From Euryarchaeota archaeon UBA28 (lineage in GTDB: Archaea > Thermoplasmatota > Poseidoniia > Poseidoniales > Thalassarchaeaceae), in NCBI GenBank assembly GCA_002501605.1, contig DANW01000039.1, positions 28,272 through 47,546 on the forward strand: DNA of 19,275 bases, in the 5' to 3' direction. The notes below the pieces were generated by a model. That model saw only the letters and a list, made by a program, of their open reading frames with translations. It ran no database searches and was not told the DNA's origin. Position numbers and translations under genes: made by a program. Positions 7,706 through 14,692 of this stretch are shown piece after piece; position 1 is the first letter of the stretch; each line of letters opens with the position of its first letter.

Positions 7706-8890
7706 ATGGTACGAACTCTGGTGTTGACTGTTGATCGTGATAATGACCTTGGTGTCAAGGCAGGCATCAGAGGTCCAGTGGTGGGAAGGAAGGCCACTTT
7801 GGCGGCGGCGCTGAGATTGGGCATTGCAGACCCAGAGGAGTCCGATACAAATGCTATCTTGGGTGCGCTTCATCAGCACGATCGTTTAGCTGAAGAAGTC
7901 GTCGGGGACGACGAGGTCCAGATTGCACTGCTTACTGGAGATGTTAGAGTTGGCGCCAGAAGCGACAGGGAGATTGCGACTCAGTTGGATGAAGTCATCC
8001 AAGAGTTCCAACCCGACAAGGCAATACTTGTAACGGACGGGGCAGATGATGAAGAGGCGTTACCCATCATTACGTCCAGGGTCAGGGTCGACCACATTGA
8101 GAAGATTATAGTGAGGCAGTCCAAAGGTATCGAGAGCACCTACTACTACGTAGTCAAAGCAATCGAAGACCCACGCTGGAGAGCAAGACTATTGGTTCCG
8201 ATAGCAGCGGTGATGATTATATTGGGTGTTGGCCTAATTTTACCCTCTGACTACGGTAGCGCCTTGATTGGTACTTTGCCATTAATCATCGGAATCTGGT
8301 TACTATCAAGAGGACTGGGTTGGGAACAACAGCTGGATCGTTTGGTTAATGATATGCGGGCGGCCGCCACCGGGAGTCTGCTCACTTCCATGTTATGGGC
8401 GTTGGCTCTAGTATCAATGATGATCGCGGTTGTCACTGTAATACAAGTACTCTATGCCACCAGTTTGGAGATTGAGTCCTATGCCTCTTCGATACTACCT
8501 TCCTCCACGAATTTTGATGTCGATGCGGTGAATAGGGATATCGCAGTTTGGGTAATCGCTATTGATAATGCTCTGTCGTGGATATTGGTGGCTTTCTTCT
8601 CGCTCTTCCTCTCACTGGGTGTACTGAGGTGGAAGGAGGGGTCCTTCACCGGTCAGAGTATAATGCTTCTAGCCACCGGTTTCGTGGCATATTTCGTCAT
8701 ATCAGCTATTAACGAGGTTTCGCTTAGTATGTTGGGCGGTCAAGACCTAGATCTCCGTGTTGACTCTGTTGCGGCAACATGGTCTCTCCCCGTGATGGCA
8801 ATTCTAGGGAGGTACCTGATGAGTGTGATTGTCGACTCGCTATCGGAAGAAGACGAGGGGGGGCGGGGGAGCGAGTTCTGGGGAGTCTAG
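7706..8890 (+). CDS. DUF373 family membrane protein
   Basis: This 394-residue protein belongs to DUF373 (COG2237), an archaeal family of unknown function. The N-terminal 150 residues are soluble, opening MVRTLVLTVDRDNDLGVKAG with the family's Asp-Arg-Asp-Asn segment, then GPVVGRKATLAAALRLGIADPEE, GDVRVGARSDREI and an ILVTDGADDEE acidic loop. These look like a Rossmann-type or nucleotide-binding fold, but no catalytic role is established. The C-terminal part has about six hydrophobic spans, starting near residues 158, 187, 230, 287, 320 and 362, and ends in an acidic tail. A ribosome-binding GGGGTGAGG lies just before the ATG. The stop TAG overlaps the stop of the convergent zinc-ribbon gene by four bases. 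Family confidence is high; function is unknown. Confidence 0.88.
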   Translation: MVRTLVLTVDRDNDLGVKAGIRGPVVGRKATLAAALRLGIADPEESDTNAILGALHQHDRLAEEVVGDDEVQIALLTGDVRVGARSDREIATQLDEVIQEFQPDKAILVTDGADDEEALPIITSRVRVDHIEKIIVRQSKGIESTYYYVVKAIEDPRWRARLLVPIAAVMIILGVGLILPSDYGSALIGTLPLIIGIWLLSRGLGWEQQLDRLVNDMRAAATGSLLTSMLWALALVSMMIAVVTVIQVLYATSLEIESYASSILPSSTNFDVDAVNRDIAVWVIAIDNALSWILVAFFSLFLSLGVLRWKEGSFTGQSIMLLATGFVAYFVISAINEVSLSMLGGQDLDLRVDSVAATWSLPVMAILGRYLMSVIVDSLSEEDEGGRGSEFWGV

Positions 8891-9312
8891 TTCTCGAAGG
8901 TCGCCTCATTCATACATGCTGGACACTTCACTGTAATCGGTCTGATCGAAGGGATACCCAAGGCCGCATTACAATTCGGACAGACTATGGCCTGCTTAAC
9001 CTCCGATTGCCTCTTCCTTCCTGAATGGCTAGGATCATACGAGAATCGATATTTGTGCGTATCCTGAAGGTACTTTGGAGAGCCCTCTCCCTCCTGCATG
9101 GCAGTGAACTTACTTTCCCTGTCTGGGGGAGGTTTAGCAGGTTTCGCTTGGTTTGAGGGTTTAATTGATCCACTCTGAAATTCCTCCAGCTGGGAAAGTA
9201 TCTCATTTTCAGTGATTCCTAGCTCTCTAGAGATCTTATCTATCGCTAGGGTCCTCTCATAATCACTCATACCGACGAACTGTTGAAGGAGTACTGCAGG
9301 TATTCTTGACAT
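8887..9312 (-). CDS. Small zinc-ribbon protein of unknown function
   Basis: I do not recognise a named family for this 141-residue protein. The first 48 residues are predicted helical and begin MSRIPAVLLQQFVGMSDYER, followed by RELGITENEILSQLEEF, which reads like a small helix-turn-helix or protein-binding bundle. A proline- and lysine-rich linker follows. The C-terminus carries one zinc ribbon with CPNC and CPAC separated by 19 residues. That suggests a nucleic-acid-binding or adaptor role, but this is inference. The gene is 58 bases downstream of metK on the same strand and may be co-transcribed with it. Its stop overlaps that of the DUF373 gene within a CTAG palindrome. The ATG at 9312 has no convincing ribosome-binding sequence. 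Confidence 0.72.
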   Translation of the reverse strand: MSRIPAVLLQQFVGMSDYERTLAIDKISRELGITENEILSQLEEFQSGSIKPSNQAKPAKPPPDRESKFTAMQEGEGSPKYLQDTHKYRFSYDPSHSGRKRQSEVKQAIVCPNCNAALGIPSIRPITVKCPACMNEATFEN

Positions 9313-9370
9313 GGTACCCGATAGAAGGGGTCGCTTTCAATACCCTCGGAAAGATGATCCGCTGCTAGGA

Positions 9371-10660
9371 TTATTCCCGATCCCTGATTGTTCCTGCGAG
9401 AGCCTCGATTTTCTCTGAGTCTAGACTCTCCCAAGGGAATAATCCTTCATCGGTGGGGACTCTTCCGAAATGTCCCCCAGATGATGTTTCAGAGTATATC
9501 GGTCGCTTTAGTCCCAAATCCCTTATCATTGCTGCGGGCCTCCAATCGAAGTACGTTAGCAGTAGATTAGAAATCTCCTGATCGGGATCAATTCCTAGCT
9601 CCGCCCTTGACGTACCGAAAGTTTCCACTCTGAGGCCCACCGGATCGGCTTTTCCGATTGCGTAAGCGACTTGGATTTCACACTTCTCAGCTATTCCCGA
9701 GGCTACAACATGCTTCGCTGCCCACCTCGCATAGTATGCCGCGGAGCGGTCTACCTTGGATGGGTCTTTCCCACTAAATGCTCCTCCACCGTGCCTTCCT
9801 CCGCCATAGGTATCTACGATTATCTTCCTACCAGTTAGCCCAGCATCGGCATATGGCCCTCCTGGATCGGGGAATGATCCGGTCCCATTGACAATAACCT
9901 CTGGATCGTTCATCAGGGATGATGGGATGGCATGCTCGACTACATGCTTCCTAATCTCCGCCTCAATGTAAAGTCTCCTCTCTTCTTCTGAGAGGCTGTT
10001 TTTGTCCGGCCAGTTGGGTCCTGCATCGGGAGCGTGCTGGGCGGCAATTACAATAGTGGAAATCCTTACTGGAGGATTATTCTTTTTATCGATCTGTACA
10101 GTTACTTGGCTCTTGCCATCAGGTCTAATCCATGGGATGATTTGTTCGCTATGGACTTGTTCGAGCCTTCGAGTCAATCTCTGGGAGAGCGCGGCTGCAA
10201 GGGGGAAAAATCTTCCTCTAAGCTCTTCGGTCTGTTCGGTTTCAATGCATGCATATCCGAACATTACCCCTTGGTCACCAGCACCTTGTGTGGCTAGGTC
10301 CCCATCAACTCCTTGACTTATGAACTGCGATTGGGTAGTGATGTATGTTAGAACATTACAAAGTTCACTCGAGGAGGCATCCATACCTATTCTACTGTCA
10401 GTGTATCCAATAGAGGTCGCTTTGTCTCTGGCTATCCTCTCATAATCAGGGGCCGGTCCATTCAGACTCACCTCTCCAGCGAGAATAATCACAGCCTCTC
10501 CCCCAATCCCTTTGACCATGGTTTCCACAGCTACTCTGGCATTAGAATCTATTCTCAGACACTCATCCAATATGGCGTCCGATATGGCGTCACACAGCTT
10601 ATCAGGATGCCCAGATGTCACTGACTCGGCAGTATCGGAAGGTGGCATGCATCCATTCAT
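9371..10660 (-). CDS. metK: S-adenosylmethionine synthetase, bacterial-type family
   Basis: MetK makes S-adenosylmethionine from methionine and ATP, the methyl donor for cellular methyltransferases. The 429-residue sequence is of the bacterial/eukaryotic family, not the divergent archaeal MAT family (COG1812). The catalytic N-terminal SGHPDKLCDAISDAILDE includes His18, Asp20 and Lys21. The GAGDQGVMFGYA loop is at residues 126-137, TGRKIIVDTYGGG at 277-289, and the hallmark HGGGAFSGKDPSKVDRSAAY at about 290-309. The stretch between GG and RHGGG is one residue shorter than I recall in most bacterial proteins, and the middle domain is somewhat long compared with about 385 residues in bacteria. 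The ATG at 10660 is preceded by an A/T-rich element (10687-10700). The gene is divergent from the pcc1-like gene and followed by a zinc-ribbon gene. Transfer from bacteria is likely. Confidence 0.95.
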   Translation of the reverse strand: MNGCMPPSDTAESVTSGHPDKLCDAISDAILDECLRIDSNARVAVETMVKGIGGEAVIILAGEVSLNGPAPDYERIARDKATSIGYTDSRIGMDASSSELCNVLTYITTQSQFISQGVDGDLATQGAGDQGVMFGYACIETEQTEELRGRFFPLAAALSQRLTRRLEQVHSEQIIPWIRPDGKSQVTVQIDKKNNPPVRISTIVIAAQHAPDAGPNWPDKNSLSEEERRLYIEAEIRKHVVEHAIPSSLMNDPEVIVNGTGSFPDPGGPYADAGLTGRKIIVDTYGGGRHGGGAFSGKDPSKVDRSAAYYARWAAKHVVASGIAEKCEIQVAYAIGKADPVGLRVETFGTSRAELGIDPDQEISNLLLTYFDWRPAAMIRDLGLKRPIYSETSSGGHFGRVPTDEGLFPWESLDSEKIEALAGTIRDRE

Positions 10661-10686
10661 ATGAGTTGGAAGAGCCTCTCACTGAT

Positions 10687-10700
10687 GATTGTTATTGATT
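10687..10700 (-). promoter_or_regulatory. Putative metK TATA region
   Basis: On the minus strand AATCAATAACAATC lies 27-40 bases upstream of the metK ATG at 10660. That is the spacing expected for an archaeal TATA box and a very short leader. The absence of a good ribosome-binding sequence near the ATG fits short-leader initiation. Assigned by eye. Confidence 0.35.
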
Positions 10701-10747
10701 CGCCCGGAAACAGACGGGATGAAAAATGACTGTCCCATCTCAAAGTC

Positions 10748-10990
10748 ATGGACGACGCCATGGCGAGAGTTGAATGGACTGGACGCAAGGACATAGCTGA
10801 AGCTCTAATTAAATCGATTCAACCTGATGATCCAGACTCCTTCAGATATGAAATCACCGAGATTGATACAGGCGTGACACTGAGTATTTTCGTGACCTCG
10901 CGCGAACTGGGCAGGATACGAGCAACCATGGACGATATTCTGGCTTGTTTGTCCGCTGTTGAGGGGAGTCTAGGGGCATTGATAGAGTAG
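10748..10990 (+). CDS. Pcc1-like KEOPS complex subunit
   Basis: The 80-residue product resembles Pcc1, the small dimerising subunit of KEOPS, which helps make the universal t6A37 modification of tRNA. The sequence runs from a first strand (ARVEWTG), through a helix (IAEALIKSIQPDD), a strand pair (YEITEIDTGVTLSIFVTS) to the closing helix RIRATMDDILACLSAVEGSL. The LRA-like IRAT plus the following Asn/Asp-rich helix are typical of the CTAG/Pcc1 family, and the length fits. A second ATG four codons in (10760) could be the true start; neither has a clear ribosome-binding sequence. It is the first gene of a plus-strand run with nadC and the phosphopantothenate synthetase gene. The family is short and poorly conserved, so confidence is moderate to good. 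Confidence 0.75.
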   Translation: MDDAMARVEWTGRKDIAEALIKSIQPDDPDSFRYEITEIDTGVTLSIFVTSRELGRIRATMDDILACLSAVEGSLGALIE

Positions 10991-11035
10991 GTTACAATTC
11001 GGACCATTCAAGTCTGAGTACGACTGCCAGATAAC

Positions 11036-11974
11036 ATGGACGTGCTCCCTCATGACAGGTCTGAGCTTCTCTTTCGAGGAGGACATCCGAGTCAAATAAT
11101 GACTCAATCAATAGATTCTTGGACTCTGGCTATGATTACTGACGAACATGGAGGGGGAGGAGGTTCGGATCTCCAGATAACGGCGAGAGTCGTTTCCAAG
11201 GACGATGGGATTATCTCAGGATTGTTCGTGATAAACCGATTAATTGAGGCTCATTTTCCCGGTTGTCAGATTCATTGGACTCTTAAAGAAGGCGATTCTG
11301 TGGAAAATGGCGATGAGGTACTCAGAATATCGGGACCCTCCAACGAAATTTTGCGTTGCGAGAGAATATTGCTAAATTTACTGGGTAGGATGTCTGGTGT
11401 AGCAACAAATACTCAAAGATGGGTATCAGAAGCGGGGGATATCGGAATCGCCTGCACAAGAAAGACAGATTGGGGGCTTCTAGACAAATGGGCGGTTCAC
11501 ATTGGGGGAGGTCTCACACATAGGCTCTCAAGAGCTGATGCTCTGATGATAAAGGAGAACGACTTAGCTTCTCTTGTTCCGGGGATATCGGATGAATGTA
11601 CCGCGGTTGGTGTCGCTGTTGCAGGCATAGACATGGCCTCCCATGCAGAATTCGTGGTTGTAGAGGTCAGAGATGAATGTCAAGCTCTGGCTGCTTCGAG
11701 AAGGTGGGATGAGATGCAAATAGATCTTGGTGGTTGTGAAAGAATAGTTTTGTTACTGGATAATATGACCCCAGACATGTGTGCTCTTATTCATTCCAGT
11801 CTGATTGAGGAAGGGCTACGTGAGTGGTGCATACTAGAGGGATCTGGGGGAGTGGTCTTTGATGATCTCAAGAAATGGCAGGCCTCGGGCGTAGATCTTG
11901 TCTCAACTAGTGCCTTGAATAGGGGAGTAGCCCCCCTAGATTTGTCAATGAAGGTGATTGAGGTGGTTGAGTGA
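11036..11974 (+). CDS. nadC: Quinolinate phosphoribosyltransferase (nicotinate-nucleotide pyrophosphorylase)
   Basis: NadC converts quinolinate and PRPP into nicotinate mononucleotide, the committed entry into de novo NAD synthesis. The 312-residue protein has the N-terminal open-faced domain (SDLQITARVV, GIISGLFVINRL) with the lipoyl-like turn LKEGDSVENGDEVLRISG. A barrel domain follows, with ERILLNLLGRMSGVATNT, TRKTDWGLLDKWAVHIGGG, LTHRLSRADALMIKEND and a closing VDLVSTSALNRGVAPLDLSM. Arg-Lys-Thr and the His-Arg pair are the expected substrate contacts. The loop after TRKT is about two residues shorter than the common form, and the usual Lys-x-Asn-His reads Lys-Glu-Asn-Asp. A nicotinate-using relative therefore cannot be excluded. 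The ATG at 11036 gives an unusual 21-residue N-terminal addition over the ATG at 11099. Its stop overlaps the next gene's GTG start. NadA and NadB are not nearby. Confidence 0.88.
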   Translation: MDVLPHDRSELLFRGGHPSQIMTQSIDSWTLAMITDEHGGGGGSDLQITARVVSKDDGIISGLFVINRLIEAHFPGCQIHWTLKEGDSVENGDEVLRISGPSNEILRCERILLNLLGRMSGVATNTQRWVSEAGDIGIACTRKTDWGLLDKWAVHIGGGLTHRLSRADALMIKENDLASLVPGISDECTAVGVAVAGIDMASHAEFVVVEVRDECQALAASRRWDEMQIDLGGCERIVLLLDNMTPDMCALIHSSLIEEGLREWCILEGSGGVVFDDLKKWQASGVDLVSTSALNRGVAPLDLSMKVIEVVE

Positions 11975-12738
11975 CCAATATCCCTGATTCTCATCCCAGA
12001 AAATCGTCGCTAATCTCTCGTCAGAAAATAGTTGATGGGGCGAAGAGGGGGCTTTTGGCAGATTCTGCGATGATTGCTCATGGTAGGGGTGAGGCTTATG
12101 ACTATCTCTTGGGCGAGAGGACCACTGCATCTGCCTCAATTGCAATTCGCGAGGCGGCTGCGAGGCTTCTTCGTGCTGTGAGGCCCGTAATCTCAATGAA
12201 CGGCAATTCAACAGTCCTTGCAGGGGTAGAGGCAATCAAAATTGCGGCTGTAGTCGGTTGTCCCATCGAAGTGAACATTTACTACAGAACAGAAGAAAGG
12301 ATGGCAGGCCTTGTAGAAGAGCTAGAGACCATGAAAGAAGAGCTCCTTGCTAGTTCTCCTCGAGCAGAGCGAGATGCAATATCGAGGGTAGAGATCCTAG
12401 GTTTGGTTTCTGATGGGAGAATTCGAGGGCTTGAGGGGCCCAGGTCCTTATGCTCAGCAGATGGGATTGAGAGGGCCGATGTAGTTCTAGTTCCACTTGA
12501 AGATGGGGATCGCTGTGAGGCTCTGATTGCATTGGGCAAGGAGGTTATTGCCATAGATTTGAATCCATTATCGAGAACCTCGAGGACAGCAACGGTTACA
12601 ATTGTTGATGAAGTCTCAAGGGCTCTAAGCGGAATCTTAAATGAGCTTCGCACCAAGCCGAAACCTAGCCTTTGGGATAATAAAAATACACTCAAAGATG
12701 CCCTAGAAATTATGGGAAATGCGTATCTGAGAATATGA
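11971..12738 (+). CDS. 4-phosphopantoate--beta-alanine ligase (archaeal phosphopantothenate synthetase)
   Basis: This is the archaeal enzyme (COG1701, DUF137) that joins 4-phosphopantoate and beta-alanine using ATP, replacing bacterial PanC in coenzyme A synthesis. The 255-residue protein has the characteristic block HGRGEAYDYLLGERTTASAS near residues 37-56, followed by REAAARLLRAVRPVISMNGN and VLAGVEAIKIAA. The nucleotide-binding side appears in VGCPIEVNIYYRTEERM. A later ADVVLVPLEDGDRCEALIAL and VIAIDLNPLSRTSRTATVTI match the family's C-terminal half. Length fits the known archaeal enzymes. Translation starts at GTG 11971, which overlaps the nadC stop by four bases, with GAGGTGG a few bases upstream, so the two are translationally coupled. 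Its stop lies one base from the convergent dehydrogenase stop. Confidence 0.92.
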   Translation: MTNIPDSHPRKSSLISRQKIVDGAKRGLLADSAMIAHGRGEAYDYLLGERTTASASIAIREAAARLLRAVRPVISMNGNSTVLAGVEAIKIAAVVGCPIEVNIYYRTEERMAGLVEELETMKEELLASSPRAERDAISRVEILGLVSDGRIRGLEGPRSLCSADGIERADVVLVPLEDGDRCEALIALGKEVIAIDLNPLSRTSRTATVTIVDEVSRALSGILNELRTKPKPSLWDNKNTLKDALEIMGNAYLRI

Positions 12739-12739
12739 A

Positions 12740-13951
12740 CTATGAAAATCTAGCTTTCAGCATTATCTCGCACCTTTTGGCTATGGCTTCACCAACATCC
12801 GAGGTGCTAGCAGTGCCTCCCAGATCATAAGTTACTGGTGCCCCTTCCTCGAAGTGTTGCCTTATCGCATTCTGCAATATTTCGGCACAAATATCTAGTG
12901 TTTCGTCCTTCTTTCTAAAGCCTAAGGCTTCAAACATCATCTGGACTGATTGAATCATTGCTATTGGATTGACAATGTTCTTTCCCGCGTGTTTGGGGGC
13001 TGAGCCATGAACAGGCTCAAAGAGCATGTGCCTTGGCCCCATGTTTGCACTAGCTGACATCCCCATCCCTCCTTGGAGAACGCTAGCAAGATCGGTGGCG
13101 ATATCGCCGAACATGTTCGGTAAGACTACGATGTCAAGATCTTCTGGATTCCTCACAAGCCACATAGTGAAGGCATCGATGTATGCCTCCTTAACAGCAA
13201 CATCTTGATTGGATTCTGCAAATTCTCTGAAGATCTTCCTGAAGAGCTGGCAACCCCTAGTCACATTTGACTTATCGACACACGTCACTGATTGTGGCTT
13301 TCCGGATTTTCTCTGCCTGACCTTTGCATAGTCAAAGGCGAATCTGATTACTCTCTCGCTCCCACTTCTGGATATAGGGCGCGGGTCCCAGGCAACTTCC
13401 CCATCAAGTCCTGGGAACTCCTCTATCACTATCGGCTCGTCTTTCTTGCCCAAGGCCCTCTGTTCCATCCTCCTGAGAAGAGAATGATAGAGGCCCTCGG
13501 TATTCTCACGGATCATGATTATGTCGACCAAATCCGGGTCCCAGACCTGCTTGTGAATACCGTGAACCTTGTGTGTTACACCCGGATACAGTCTGACTGG
13601 TCTGACATTTGCGTAAAGTTCCAGACCAGAGCGAAGGCCTAGGATAGTCTGCCCTCCAGCCATATCTCCATTAGGAAGCCTAGCATCAGGCCAACCAATA
13701 GCTCCCAGAAGAATAGCATCTGATTCGTCCCTGCAATACTCAAATGAGCCGGCTGGCCACTCCTCCCCCGTTTCAAGGTAGTACTGTCCACCACAGGGAA
13801 TTTCTTTGATTTCGAAGGACAGAGGACTATTTTCCTCGAATACTGACAACACACGCAGAGCCTCTCGCATCACTTCACGTCCGGTTCCATCCCCCGGGAG
13901 AGCAGCCAGCCGATAGTTTGCCATGCGACGCGCCACTTGTTCATCATTCAT
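12740..13951 (-). CDS. Isopropylmalate/isocitrate dehydrogenase family enzyme
   Basis: This 403-residue beta-decarboxylating dehydrogenase oxidises a 2-hydroxy acid and releases CO2. Family motifs in order: LAALPGDGTGREVM at the nucleotide loop, LGAIGWPD, LRSGLELYANVRP (the arginines binding the substrate), IMIRENTEGLYHS, VDKSNVTRG, YIDAFTMWLV, LPNMFGDIATDLASVLQGG and PVHGSAPKHAGKNIVNP. LYANVRP is like isopropylmalate dehydrogenase (LeuB), but RENTEGLY is more like isocitrate or tartrate dehydrogenases, and no leuC or leuD is nearby. At the cofactor-discriminating site the sequence reads Ala-Pro-Lys-His (Lys320, this start) where NAD-dependent members usually have Asp-Ile. Start candidates are ATG 13951 and ATG 13924; an in-frame start at 14035 overlaps the next gene and was rejected. 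An insert around residues 160-195 makes it longer than typical LeuB. Substrate and cofactor are unresolved. Confidence 0.85.
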   Translation of the reverse strand: MNDEQVARRMANYRLAALPGDGTGREVMREALRVLSVFEENSPLSFEIKEIPCGGQYYLETGEEWPAGSFEYCRDESDAILLGAIGWPDARLPNGDMAGGQTILGLRSGLELYANVRPVRLYPGVTHKVHGIHKQVWDPDLVDIIMIRENTEGLYHSLLRRMEQRALGKKDEPIVIEEFPGLDGEVAWDPRPISRSGSERVIRFAFDYAKVRQRKSGKPQSVTCVDKSNVTRGCQLFRKIFREFAESNQDVAVKEAYIDAFTMWLVRNPEDLDIVVLPNMFGDIATDLASVLQGGMGMSASANMGPRHMLFEPVHGSAPKHAGKNIVNPIAMIQSVQMMFEALGFRKKDETLDICAEILQNAIRQHFEEGAPVTYDLGGTASTSDVGEAIAKRCEIMLKARFS

Positions 13952-13986
13952 CAATTGAACCCTAACCACGGTCCACCTCTCGGAGA

Positions 13987-13994
13987 GTATAGTT
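13987..13994. promoter_or_regulatory. Putative bidirectional TATA element
   Basis: GTATAGTT (AACTATAC on the minus strand) lies between the divergent starts at 13951 and 14023. A box centred near 13990 would give starts of transcription about 7 and 13 bases before the two start codons. Just downstream, GGTCACC and GGTAAC occur within 14002-14020 and could be a regulator site or chance. Confidence 0.35.
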
Positions 13995-14022
13995 GATAGA
14001 CGGTCACCGTAAATGGTAACGC

Positions 14023-14631
14023 GTGGAGCGCGCACCCGAAGATGGCCGAGAAACCCCGCGTATCGATGTCAGGACACTCCCAGAATCGATAGCTAGGCTC
14101 TGGGAGACTATGCTCAGGCTCGACCCATCATGGGATCTTGCGTCTTGGTTAGATGAGAGAGCGGTGGAGGAGCTTGAATTAGTTGAGAGTCACTTGGGTA
14201 GGGAGAGGCTGAGGTTAGAACAGAGGCTTCACAGAATTGAGACTCTGGTTAAGCGACTCAAGAGGCAGAGGGAGGTTTCGGGTACCGGCGTTCATGACCC
14301 TCACCAGAAAAATCTGTTTGATGTATACGAGCCCGAAAACAAGGCCACGGAAGGAACGAGCAAAGACAGCGAAGAGGGGGAGGCGGCTGTCCAGTTTGGC
14401 TCTCTTGATGTTGGAGATGATCCACTATTGGCAATCGTAGCTGAGCATGTGCTTGGATTACTGGAACTAAATTCCCTAGATGGTCCTAATCCTGTACATT
14501 TCGATACCCTCATGGGGAGTCTTGTCCCTCTAGGAATCAGGGTCGATGATTTGGATGAGGCGATTGCTTGGTTACTTCAGAACGAGCTTATCCTCGAAAT
14601 AGATGAGGATGCTTTCTGCTTGGGCGGATAA
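14023..14631 (+). CDS. Unrecognised coiled-coil protein, possible winged-helix C-terminus
   Basis: I do not recognise this 202-residue protein. Residues 20-40 form a short helix rich in Trp and Leu (ESIARLWETMLRLDPSWDLA). Residues 44-86 are a strong charged coiled coil with ERLRLEQRLHRIETLVKRLK. Residues 88-130 are a polar, acidic linker containing QKNLFDVY. Residues 132-200 are compact: three helices (LLAIVAEHVLGLLE, FDTLMGSLVPLG, LDEAIAWLLQNELI) and a final strand LILEIDEDAFCL, the order of a winged helix domain. That makes a DNA-binding or complex-assembly role plausible, but it is inference. The start is GTG at 14023; no better codon is seen before Met30. It is 61 bases upstream of the methyltransferase homologue on the same strand, though that gene may have its own promoter. 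Confidence 0.7.
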   Translation: MERAPEDGRETPRIDVRTLPESIARLWETMLRLDPSWDLASWLDERAVEELELVESHLGRERLRLEQRLHRIETLVKRLKRQREVSGTGVHDPHQKNLFDVYEPENKATEGTSKDSEEGEAAVQFGSLDVGDDPLLAIVAEHVLGLLELNSLDGPNPVHFDTLMGSLVPLGIRVDDLDEAIAWLLQNELILEIDEDAFCLGG

Positions 14632-14647
14632 GCAAAAACCCCCACGA

Positions 14648-14653
14648 TTATAC
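14648..14653 (+). promoter_or_regulatory. Putative TATA box of the methyltransferase homologue
   Basis: TTATAC inside CGATTATACAACC lies about 40 bases before the ATG at 14693, so transcription would start near 14676. The adjacent CCTTT-CAAA-AAAGG (14656-14669) is a small hairpin-capable repeat. A separate promoter here argues that the gene is not simply read through from the upstream coiled-coil gene. Confidence 0.5.
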
Positions 14654-14692
14654 AACCTTTCAAAAAAGGGCATCTAGTCCTAGGTTTGTAAC

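Noticed and set aside
14636..14670. Possible terminator hairpin before the methyltransferase homologue
   Set aside because: The CCTTT/AAAGG arms are only five bases with a four-base loop and no T-run follows; better explained as promoter-adjacent sequence.
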